NCBI RefSeq assembly: GCF_003865135.1
Contig: NZ_BHZC01000001.1
Coordinates: forward strand, 744,001 to 808,000
DNA length: 64,000 nucleotides
Reading direction: 5' to 3'
Source: Streptomyces chrestomyceticus JCM 4735
GTDB taxonomy: Bacteria > Actinomycetota > Actinomycetes > Streptomycetales > Streptomycetaceae
Numbering within the stretch: the first letter of the stretch is position 1; every line of letters begins with the position of its first letter. Under the pieces are notes generated by a model. It was not told the origin of the DNA, did no database searches, and saw nothing but the letters and a program-made list of their open reading frames with translations. The position numbers and the translations under genes are program-made. Shown in pieces: positions 8,940 to 18,725 of the stretch.

Positions 8940-9326
8940 TCAGCACTTGTTGTCCGGGTGGTCGGAGCCGCCGTCGTCGAGGTTCTTGTTGTAGACCCAG
9001 CCGTCGACGTTGAGGCCGTCGATCCGTACGTGCGTCCACCTGTTGCCCGCGGAGTTCTTCACCCAGCAGTGGTAGAACAGCACACGCGCGGTGCCGACCG
9101 TCGCGACCACACCGCACTCCTTGTTGGGGCCGGTGCGGACCTTGACGCTGTCGCCCTTCGCGGTGCCCTTGCCGGAGGACTTGTTCGACCAGCCGGGGTG
9201 GGTACACGCGTCCGCACCGGTGGGCGCGGCACTGGCGGACGGCGCCGTGACGGTGAGCGTGGCACCTGACAGGAGGAGCGGTACGGCGATGGCCGCGGCG
9301 AGTCTCGCGCGCTTCTTCAGTGTCAC
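8940..9326 (-). CDS. Small secreted SH3-like protein
   Basis: The 128-residue product has a Sec signal peptide (basic TLKKRAR, hydrophobic AIAVPLLLSG, cleavage near ASA-APT). An SH3b-like domain follows (SVKVRTGPNKECGVVATVG to WTHVRIDGLNVDGWVYNKNL). Three or four Cys in the mature part suggest disulfides. Bacterial SH3 proteins usually bind peptidoglycan or proteins in the wall. GTG at 9326 follows AAGGGGG. The frame is open far upstream, but the signal peptide fixes the start. Confidence 0.82.
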   Translation of the reverse strand: MTLKKRARLAAAIAVPLLLSGATLTVTAPSASAAPTGADACTHPGWSNKSSGKGTAKGDSVKVRTGPNKECGVVATVGTARVLFYHCWVKNSAGNRWTHVRIDGLNVDGWVYNKNLDDGGSDHPDNKC

Positions 9327-9517
9327 GGTTTTCCCCCTTGCTCGGCGGGCGCCCTTACGGCCGGCCCGGTTGCCCTGAGCATGGCGTGCCGGGAGGAGTT
9401 GCGCGGGACGCGAGAGACATCTGGCCAGAAGTCGCACTGGAGGGGCTAGTTCCTGAATGCTCCCCTTGTCCTTCTTCTGGTGCCCGTCGATCACCTCGCG
9501 TCCGCACGGACGTCCCG

Positions 9518-11239
9518 TTACGGCGCCATCTCGTAGGCCCCCGACAGCGCCTCGACGCGCTCCCAGACCCGCGCGGAGCGGGCCTCGTCGACGACGGGGC
9601 GGCGGACCGCGGACAGGGCCCAGGACTGCTGGGCGTCGGTCGCCGAGTCCTTGCCGTGCAGTTCGACGGCGTGCGCGGAGAAGTCGCGGACGAGGACGCC
9701 GAACAGCTCGTCCAGGACGTCCGCGTCGAGGTCCGTCAGGCGGGCCTGTTCGAGGATGAGCTGGCCGTGCACGACCAGCGCGAACAACTGGCCGACGGCG
9801 AGCAGCAGATCGAGGTCGCGGCTCTGCTCCTCGTCGGGGGCGGCGGTGGTGACGAACTCGCACAGCGCGTCCGCCTGCTCCCGGAAGCGGGCGACGTTGG
9901 GCACCTCGGCGTACGCGTCGTAGGCGGCGCGCCAGTCGTGGAACCGTACGGCGCCCAGGCCGCGGGCCGGGCCCTGGCGGAAGAGGAAGGTGTCGTCGGC
10001 CGCGTCGAGGCGGGTGGGTACGGGCGCGTACTCGGCCGGGTTCAGCAGGTGGTTGCCCATGAACTTGAGGATCAGCGCGAGGTTGACGTGGACGGTGCCC
10101 TCCAGCTTCGGCAGGCCGCGGATCTCGGTGGCGGCCTGCGCGAAGTAGGTGTCCTTCTCGAAGCCCTTGGCCGCGATGACGTCCCACATCAGGTCGATGA
10201 CCTTCTCGCCCTCGGTGGTCACCTTCATCTTCGTCATCGGGTTGAAGAGCAGGTAGCGGCGGTCGTCGGGGCCGGCGGAGCGGAAGTAGTCGACGGCGCG
10301 GTCGCTGAACAGCTTCATCCCGACGAGGCGTACGTAGGCGTCGGTCAGCTCGCGGCGCACGTGCGGGAAGGCGGTGACCGGGCGGCCGTACAGGATGCGG
10401 TTGCTGGCGTGGGTGACGGCCTCGTACATCGCGTGCTCGCAGATGCCGATCGAAGCGGTGCAGAGGTTGAACTTGCCGACGTTGACGGTGTTGAGCGCGG
10501 CGTCGAAGGCGGCGCGGCCGGTGTGCAGGACGTCGTCCGGCCCGACCGGGTAGTTCTCCAGGCGGAACTCGCTGACGTACTTCGAGGAGTCGACGACGTT
10601 CTTCACCAGGTGGTACGCCGGGTGGCGGCTGTCGGCGGCGAAGAAGACGTAGCCGTCGGGGCCCTCGATGTCGGTGCGGCGGCCGAAGACGGAGACGAGT
10701 CCGGCGGCGTTGCCGTTGCCGATGTAGTACTTGGCGCCGCTGGCGAGGAAGCCGCCGTCGCCATCGGGCTCCAGCAGCATGTCGGTGTTGTAAATGTCGG
10801 CGCCGTGCGTCTTCTCGGACAGGCCGAAGGCGAACACCTCACCCTGCGCGAGGAGTTCGGCCGCGCGGGCGCGGGCGGCGGCGTTGTCGCTCTGCCAGAC
10901 CGGGCCGAGGCCGAGGATGGTGACCTGCCAGGCGTACCAGTAGTCGAGGCCGTAGAAGCCGAAGATCTCGTTGAGGGCGGCGATGCGGGCGGTGTCCCAG
11001 CGCTTGTCCGGCTGCCCGCCGGCGGCGGCGGACGGGGTGAGGAAGGTGGCGAACAGCCCTTCCTTCGCCGAGAAGGCGAGGAAGTCGGCCAGCCAGGCGC
11101 GGGAGCGGTAGTCCTCGATCAGCCGGCGCTTGCCGCGGTCCTCGAACCAGTCGACGGTGGCGCGCAGCAGCCTGCGGGTCTCGGGGTCGAAGTGCGCCGG
11201 GTCGTAGGTGCGCGGGTTGAAGAGCAGCGGGTCGGCCAT
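9518..11239 (-). CDS. Acyl-CoA dehydrogenase / oxidase family flavoprotein
   Basis: The 573-residue protein has the acyl-CoA oxidase layout: an N-terminal helical domain, a beta-barrel around EVFAFGLSEKTHGADIYNTDMLL (the FAD-contact segment with L-S-E-K-T-H-G) and a C-terminal helical part. The length exceeds simple acyl-CoA dehydrogenases (about 380 residues) and fits the larger acyl-CoA oxidase/dehydrogenase group. It should oxidise an acyl-CoA at the alpha-beta bond using FAD. ATG at 11239 follows AAAGGCGGA. A PadR regulator gene lies directly upstream on the same strand (122-base gap), so regulation by it is likely. Confidence 0.85.
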   Translation of the reverse strand: MADPLLFNPRTYDPAHFDPETRRLLRATVDWFEDRGKRRLIEDYRSRAWLADFLAFSAKEGLFATFLTPSAAAGGQPDKRWDTARIAALNEIFGFYGLDYWYAWQVTILGLGPVWQSDNAAARARAAELLAQGEVFAFGLSEKTHGADIYNTDMLLEPDGDGGFLASGAKYYIGNGNAAGLVSVFGRRTDIEGPDGYVFFAADSRHPAYHLVKNVVDSSKYVSEFRLENYPVGPDDVLHTGRAAFDAALNTVNVGKFNLCTASIGICEHAMYEAVTHASNRILYGRPVTAFPHVRRELTDAYVRLVGMKLFSDRAVDYFRSAGPDDRRYLLFNPMTKMKVTTEGEKVIDLMWDVIAAKGFEKDTYFAQAATEIRGLPKLEGTVHVNLALILKFMGNHLLNPAEYAPVPTRLDAADDTFLFRQGPARGLGAVRFHDWRAAYDAYAEVPNVARFREQADALCEFVTTAAPDEEQSRDLDLLLAVGQLFALVVHGQLILEQARLTDLDADVLDELFGVLVRDFSAHAVELHGKDSATDAQQSWALSAVRRPVVDEARSARVWERVEALSGAYEMAP

Positions 11240-11361
11240 GGGGTCCGCCTTTCGGGTCGAGGGTGGGTGGGAAGAGTGGGGGGGCACGGGCCCGGACCGT
11301 CGGCAACGGGCAGGCGGCGGGCGCGGTGCTGTGGTGGGGCGCTGTGGTGCGGTGCTCCGGT

Positions 11362-11922
11362 TCAGGGCCGCTCGGGCTTCAGGGCGCGGAGCGTGCCGAG
11401 CACGTCCTCCAGCCAGGTGATCGTCATGCGCTCGTACGCGATGCCGCCGCGCAGCACCGCGTGCTGGAGCTGCTGCCCGGCGTCGAGGACGGCGGGCGCC
11501 TCGGGGCCGGTGAAGTCGCGCCGCTCCCCCGCCAGGTAGTGCGCGAGCCGGTCGGTGTGCACCTGGTGGTGCCGCTCGACCTCGTGGATCAGTGCGGCCG
11601 GGTCGTCGAACGCCGCGCCGCGGATCTTGACGGCGAGGTCGTGCCGTACGCTCTCGGGCTCGATCGGCTCGTGCAGCCAGGAGGAGAGGGCGGTCCGCCC
11701 GAGGGCGGCGACGGAGTACTCCTTCTTGTCCGGCCGCCCCTGCTGCGGCACCTCGCGGACCTCGACCCAGCCGTCGGCCTCCATGCGCTTGAGGACGCGG
11801 TAGATCTGCTGGTGGGTGGCGGTCCAGAAGTAGCCGATGGACCGCTCGAACCGGCGGGCCAGCTCATAGCCGGAGCCCGGTTTCTCCAGCAGGGAGACGA
11901 GGATCGCGTGGTCGAGCGCCAT
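11362..11922 (-). CDS. PadR family transcriptional regulator
   Basis: The 186-residue protein has an N-terminal winged helix-turn-helix (ALDHAILVSLLEKPGSGYELARRF, then THQQIYRVLKRMEADGWV) and a C-terminal helical dimerisation domain (Vir_C type). PadR proteins are usually repressors released by a phenolic or other ligand. A perfect inverted repeat lies 12 bases before its start codon, which suggests autoregulation. The acyl-CoA dehydrogenase gene follows on the same strand and is the probable second target. Confidence 0.9.
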   Translation of the reverse strand: MALDHAILVSLLEKPGSGYELARRFERSIGYFWTATHQQIYRVLKRMEADGWVEVREVPQQGRPDKKEYSVAALGRTALSSWLHEPIEPESVRHDLAVKIRGAAFDDPAALIHEVERHHQVHTDRLAHYLAGERRDFTGPEAPAVLDAGQQLQHAVLRGGIAYERMTITWLEDVLGTLRALKPERP

Positions 11923-11934
11923 GCCCCGATCCTG

Positions 11935-11954
11935 CTATGCAACGAGTTGCATAG
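11935..11954. promoter_or_regulatory. Palindromic operator, probable PadR site
   Basis: CTATGCAAC-GA-GTTGCATAG is a perfect 9+9 inverted repeat with a 2-base spacer. It sits between the padR-type start codon (11922) and the end of the SpoIIE-type gene (11985). Its position over the expected promoter or leader and its AT-rich sequence fit a PadR dimer site. The link to PadR is inference. Confidence 0.65.
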
Positions 11955-11984
11955 ACAAGCGGCACCGCGCAGGTGAGACGCGGG

Positions 11985-13073
11985 TCACCCGGCGCGCGTA
12001 CCGCACGCGCCCCGGAGGTCCGGTGCGGACACCGGCGGGCAGGACTCGACCAGGATGAACGCCACGTCGTCGGCGAGGACGCCGTCCGTGTGGCGGAGCA
12101 GGGCCTCCTGGAGCGCGTCGGCCGCGTCGTCGAGCACCGCCCGTGAGCAGGCGGACCGCAGACCGGCGAGATCGACCATGTCGCCCTCGGGGCTGCGGGC
12201 CTCGGCCAGGCCGTCGGTGTAGAACAGCAGGCGGTCGCCGGGGCCGAGGGTCACGTCCTGGACGACCGGCGCGGGGTGCAGTCCCAGCGGGGTGGTCGGT
12301 TCGGCCGGGGCGAGCAGGCGGGGCGGGGCGCCGGCGGGCAGGAGCAGCGGCGGGTGGTGGCCGCAGTTGGCCAGGCGCACCCGGGTGCCGGCGGACCGGC
12401 GGGTGGTGCGGAACTCGGCAGCCAGGGCGGTGACGAAGTCCTCCGCGCCGAGCAGGGTGGCCAGGCGCCGGTCGGTGGCGTCCAGCACGGCGGGCAGGTC
12501 GGGGCGGGTGTAGGCACTGTCGCGGAAGAAGCTGATCACAGCGGCCGACAGGCGTACGGCCGGCAGGCCGTTGCCGCGCACGTCGCCGATCAGCAGGCGC
12601 AGGCCGGCGGTGGTGTGCGCGAAGGCGTACAGGTCCCCGCCGAGCAGGGCCTGGGGCGAGGCGGAGTGGTAGCGGGCGCACACGGCCACTCCACCGAGCC
12701 GGAAGGTGGTGGGCTGGAGGATGGCGCGCTGGGCGACGGACGAGGTCTCGGTCAGCTCGCCTTCGTGCGCCACCCGTCGGGCGGCGCTCCAGGTGGCGTA
12801 CGCGCCGCCCAGCGCGAGCACGGCCAGGCGCACCAGCATGCCCTGTTCGCCGAGGTTGCCCTCCCACACCGCGACACCGGCGGCCAGCAGCACCACGTAC
12901 AGGGCGACGGAGCCGGTACAGGGGCCGTCGAGCCGGGTGGCGGCCAGCAGCGTACAGATCATCAGCAGCCCGGCCAGACTCTGCGCCGGGCCCAGCACGA
13001 GGTCTCCCACGGCTATGGGAATGCCCGGCAGCAGCGCGAACAGCAGCCATCTGCGGTCGCGGTCCAGGCGCAT
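11985..13073 (-). CDS. Membrane-anchored PP2C-type (SpoIIE/RsbU) serine phosphatase
   Basis: The 362-residue protein has three or four membrane segments in the first 95 residues (LLFALLPGIPIAVGDLVLG, AGLLMICTLLAA, VALYVVLLAAGVAVW, LAVLALGGAYA). A cytoplasmic PP2C-type phosphatase domain follows. Metal-site motifs are GGDLYAF, GDVRGNG (Asn where GDVxGHG usually has His), FYTDGL and ADDVAF. Such enzymes dephosphorylate STAS antagonists to activate SigB-type sigma factors. STAS genes at 7-8.6 kb and the sigma factor at 38.6 kb are possible partners. ATG at 13073 follows GGAGGAGGG. Confidence 0.87.
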   Translation of the reverse strand: MRLDRDRRWLLFALLPGIPIAVGDLVLGPAQSLAGLLMICTLLAATRLDGPCTGSVALYVVLLAAGVAVWEGNLGEQGMLVRLAVLALGGAYATWSAARRVAHEGELTETSSVAQRAILQPTTFRLGGVAVCARYHSASPQALLGGDLYAFAHTTAGLRLLIGDVRGNGLPAVRLSAAVISFFRDSAYTRPDLPAVLDATDRRLATLLGAEDFVTALAAEFRTTRRSAGTRVRLANCGHHPPLLLPAGAPPRLLAPAEPTTPLGLHPAPVVQDVTLGPGDRLLFYTDGLAEARSPEGDMVDLAGLRSACSRAVLDDAADALQEALLRHTDGVLADDVAFILVESCPPVSAPDLRGACGTRAG

Positions 13074-13841
13074 GGGCCCTCCTCCTGCCTCGCGGCGCGG
13101 AAGGTCACCGTGAGCAGCGGCGTCACCGTCCGGTTCACCCGGGCCGGATGCCGGCGACCGAGCGGAATCGACGGGCGCAGATCACGTAGGGGGCGTTGCC
13201 GACCGGCCTCGACCTCTCCTGCACCTTGCGCAGGAGATATGCCCGCTGGCCAGTCCGCTTGCACATGCCGTACGGAGGTACGTCCACGGGTCGACACGGT
13301 GGCGCGGCCGACGCGGGCGACGCGGGCGCGAGCTCCGGCCGGCGTTGTCCAACACGGGCAACCCACCGGTTGGACACGCCTCTTGTCCGACCGGTCGTCC
13401 AACTGATCGCGGTTGACCCGGTACTCCGCCGGCCAGCAGAGTGAGGGAAATCGATTCATCAATGTCGGGAATCCATCACCGGCCGGCCGTCGACGCGGAA
13501 TGCACGGGAATTCACGGGGATTCACCGAGCATGCCCAGCGCACGGAATGCAGGAAATTCGCACTTCGTGCGGAACGCGTCGCGCCCGGCCGCCCGTGGAA
13601 TTTCGTGGAGATGAGGAAGGGACCCGGCGCCGGCCACCGGCCACCCCTCTTCGGGGGCCGGCGCCGTTTCCGCGGTGAGCGGCCGCTTTCGCCGCGCTGC
13701 CGCAGGTGTTTCGCCGCGGCGGCGGTCCGCACCGCGTTCCGGCTCCCGCCCGGCGCATTCCGGGGTACGCCCCTGCCCGGCCACTGCGCCCGTAGGGACA
13801 CCTCCCGCCACCGCGGCCGACGACGGAGAAGGGATGTCACG
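13074..13841. other. Long intergenic region before the P450 gene
   Basis: The 768 bases lie between the divergent phosphatase (minus) and P450 (plus) genes. They contain a small stem-loop (CTCCTGC/GCAGGAG, 13216-13236) and an AT-richer stretch at about 13440-13560 with repeated GGAAT and ATTCAC words. A possible 50-codon frame starts at an ATG near 13461 and has only a weak ribosome-binding site. The strong hairpin at 13625-13666 follows that frame's stop. No gene is supported with confidence. Confidence 0.5.
13625..13666 (+). terminator. GC-rich hairpin upstream of the P450 gene
   Basis: Arms 13625-13635 (CGGCGCCGGCC) and 13656-13666 are exact complements, followed by TTT. Lying 176 bases before the P450 start, it could terminate a short upstream transcript or act as an attenuator in the P450 leader. 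Function is inference. Confidence 0.5.
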
Positions 13842-15026
13842 ATGACCCAGCCCCAGGAAATACCCGTACATCTGCGCCGGGACCGGTTCGACCCGGTCCC
13901 CGAACTCCGGCAGCAGACCCGGGAGGCGCCGCTGACGGCGGCCGACATCGACTTCGGGCCCCTCGGCCAGGTGAAATGGCTCGCCACCGGAGACGCCGAG
14001 ATACGGGAGGTGCTGGGCGATCCGACCCGGTTCAGCTCCGCGCTGCCCGACGGCGAGGACGGGACGGGCACCCGGGCCCTGCCGGGGAATCTGCTGACGT
14101 GCGACCCGCCCGACCACACCCGGCTGCGGAAGATGGTGGCGCCGGAATTCACCGCCCGGCGGACCCGCAGGCTGGAACCGCGTCTCCACGAGATCGTGGC
14201 GGAATGCCTGAACACCATGGAACGGGTCGGGCCACCGGCCGACTTCATGCGGCACTTCGCCTGGCCCATGGCGGGCCTGATCACCTGCGAGCTGCTGGGC
14301 ATTCCCCGGGACGACCGGGCGGAACTGGCCCGCTACCTGGACGTCTCGCAGAACGACGCCGGGTCGCCGGAGCAACAGACGGCCACCGGGAAGGCGTACT
14401 GGGCGTACATGGTCACCCTCGCCGGCCGGCAGCGCCGTAACCCCGGCGACGGCCTGTTCGGCTCGGTGGTGCGCGCGCACGGCGCGGACATCAGCGACGA
14501 GGAGCTGGCGGGCCTGGGCGCGACCTTCGTGTCCGACGGATTCCTGCAGGTCTCCAGCATGCTGGGACTGGGCACGCTGGCGCTGCTCGACCACCCCGAC
14601 CAGCTCGCGCTGCTCCGGGAGCGGCCGGAGCTGATCGACCGGGCCGTGGAGGAGCTGCTGCGGTACGTCACCGTCATCCACACCGTGGCGCCCCGGACCG
14701 CCCGGGAGGACGTGCCGGTCGGGGACCAGGTGATCAAGGCCGGTGAGCGGGTGGCCTGTTCCCTGTTCGCCGTCAACCGCGCACAGGACGAGGCGGAGAC
14801 CGACCGCTTCGACATCACCCGGGAGGCCGCGCCGCACATGGCCTTCGGGTACGGCATCCACCACTGCGTCGCCGCGCCGCTGGTCAAGAGGGAGATGGCC
14901 GCGGTGTATCCGGCGCTGCTGCGGAAGTTCCCCGGCCTGCGGCTCGCCGTGCCGCCGGAAGAGGTCCGCTTCCGGGGCTCGCAGACACGGCAGTTCAGCC
15001 TGGAGGCCCTGCCCGTCGCCTGGTGA
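13842..15026 (+). CDS. Cytochrome P450 with atypical I-helix
   Basis: The 394-residue product has the size of a bacterial class I P450 monooxygenase. ExxR is ELLR at 271-274. The heme loop is FGYGIHHCVAA with ligand Cys342; the residue two after Cys is Ala, not the usual Gly. In the I-helix (about 225-242) the expected AGxET(T) is replaced by DGFLQV, so the acid/alcohol pair for O2 protonation is missing. This suggests a specialised reaction or altered oxygen activation. ATG at 13842 follows GGAGAAGGG. No ferredoxin gene is adjacent, and the neighbours give no clear pathway. It lies 4.9 kb before the thiopeptide genes, so membership of that cluster is only possible. Confidence 0.9.
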   Translation: MTQPQEIPVHLRRDRFDPVPELRQQTREAPLTAADIDFGPLGQVKWLATGDAEIREVLGDPTRFSSALPDGEDGTGTRALPGNLLTCDPPDHTRLRKMVAPEFTARRTRRLEPRLHEIVAECLNTMERVGPPADFMRHFAWPMAGLITCELLGIPRDDRAELARYLDVSQNDAGSPEQQTATGKAYWAYMVTLAGRQRRNPGDGLFGSVVRAHGADISDEELAGLGATFVSDGFLQVSSMLGLGTLALLDHPDQLALLRERPELIDRAVEELLRYVTVIHTVAPRTAREDVPVGDQVIKAGERVACSLFAVNRAQDEAETDRFDITREAAPHMAFGYGIHHCVAAPLVKREMAAVYPALLRKFPGLRLAVPPEEVRFRGSQTRQFSLEALPVAW

Positions 15027-15105
15027 GGCGATGCCCGTCACCTTTTACGCGCCCGCCACGGACGGCCCGTACGCGGCGCTCCGGCGGTCCTGGAGCGGTG
15101 GGTGA

Positions 15106-16023
15106 TCAGCGCTGGACGGACGCGGTGAGACGGCGCATCGCGGCCTGCGCGGGCGGGCCCCAAGTGGCCTTGCCGCCGGGACGGCCGTGGAGACCGGCGT
15201 CTCCGACGAGCAGGCCGCCGAAGGCGCGCAGCACCGCCCAGCCACGGGCGCGGCGCAGGGTCGCGGCGTCCGGGTGCGGCCGGTAGGCGGCGTGGAAGCG
15301 ATCGGCGAAGCCGTCCGGCAGCAGGAGCCACGCGGCGGCGAGGTCGAAGGCGGGGTCGCCGGCGAACAGGTCGCCGAAGTCGATGACGCCGGAGAAAGTA
15401 CCGTCCATGGTGAGGATGTTGGCCGGATGCAGGTCGCCGTGGAGCCAGAGGCGCGGGCCCGCCCATTCGGGCGCGGCGGCGGCGTCCTCCCAGACCGCGC
15501 GGACCGCGTCCGGGTCGTGGACCAGGCCCAGTTCGACGACCGAGGCGAGCCCGTCGGCGAAGTACTGGGCGGTGTCGGCCAGCGGGCCGCCGCGGTCCCG
15601 GCCGTCGGGTGCCTCGTCGGGGGCGGGGCGGTGCAGGGCCGTCAGAAAGGCGGCCAGGGCCTCGGCGGCCTCCGCACCTCGCGTCGCGGGGGCGCGGTCG
15701 GCGGGCTCGCCCGGTACCCAGGTGGTGACGAGCCAGGGCCGCGGGAACCGTTCCGAGGGCTCGCCGAGGCGCTGCGGTACGGGCACTTGGAGCGGCAGGT
15801 GCGGGGCGAGGGCGGGGAGCCAGGCGTGTTCCTTGCGCAGCAGCGCGTCCGCGGTCTCCGTCGCCCAGGGCATCCGGACCGCGAGGTCGTCACCGAGCCG
15901 CCACACCTGGTTGTCCCAGCCGAGGGCTCCGAGTGTCACCGGGCGGTCCGCCAGGTCCGGGTGCTGTTCGCGCAGCAGGTCCCGGATCAGTTCCGCCGTG
16001 ATGTCTGTTTCGGTGACTGTCAT
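15106..16023 (-). CDS. Aminoglycoside phosphotransferase (APH) family protein
   Basis: The 305-residue kinase-fold protein has the catalytic loop LHGDLHPANIL (H195, D197, N202) and the metal-binding DFGD with D215. The N-lobe begins near ALGWDNQVWRLG. Members phosphorylate antibiotics or small metabolites such as macrolides, aminoglycosides and sugars. The substrate here is unknown. Its neighbour on the same strand is a UvrA-like ABC protein of a type also found in producers, so a resistance role is possible but unproven. ATG at 16023. The gene converges on the P450 gene. Confidence 0.87.
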   Translation of the reverse strand: MTVTETDITAELIRDLLREQHPDLADRPVTLGALGWDNQVWRLGDDLAVRMPWATETADALLRKEHAWLPALAPHLPLQVPVPQRLGEPSERFPRPWLVTTWVPGEPADRAPATRGAEAAEALAAFLTALHRPAPDEAPDGRDRGGPLADTAQYFADGLASVVELGLVHDPDAVRAVWEDAAAAPEWAGPRLWLHGDLHPANILTMDGTFSGVIDFGDLFAGDPAFDLAAAWLLLPDGFADRFHAAYRPHPDAATLRRARGWAVLRAFGGLLVGDAGLHGRPGGKATWGPPAQAAMRRLTASVQR

Positions 16024-16109
16024 GGGCAGCAACGATAACCGGGGGCGGCCGGGCCCGGACCGTACAGGGGCCGGGCAGCCGCACCGGACCCCGGCCCCGT
16101 CACCGGCGC

Positions 16110-18428
<2,319 letters not shown>

Positions 18429-18453
18429 GTCGCTCTCTTCTCCTCCGGGACGG

Positions 18454-18477
18454 TGGTACGGCGGTACGTCGGTACGT
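18454..18477. repeat. Three 8-bp-phased GGTACG repeats upstream of the UvrA-like gene
   Basis: GGTACG occurs at 18455, 18463 and 18471, exactly one every 8 bases, 26-50 bases upstream of the UvrA-like start codon. The position suits a regulatory site in the 297-base divergent region shared with the thiopeptide operon. The rest of that gap shows nothing clear. No binding protein is known. Confidence 0.35.
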
Positions 18478-18725
18478 CGGCCGGGCGGCGGTTGGCGCGC
18501 GGCCGGGCGCGGCGGAGGCGGGCAGCGGACCCGGACCCCCGTCGTGCCGGGGTACTCTCCCACACTTTCCGCGTACGGCGTACGGAGTTTTTCCGGGCAG
18601 ACCGCCACCGGACACCGCCCGGCCCCCGGCCGATCACTGTGGTCGGTCTACGGTCCGGCCGTAGAGACGTCTCGCGCGGGCGGTGGTGACACTCGGGGGC
18701 GATCCGCCGACCCCGAGGACAGACG

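Noticed and set aside
13842..15026. P450 as a tailoring enzyme of the NRPS product
   Set aside because: It is 27 kb from the NRPS genes with unrelated genes between, and there is no X-domain to recruit it. No support beyond being in the same window.
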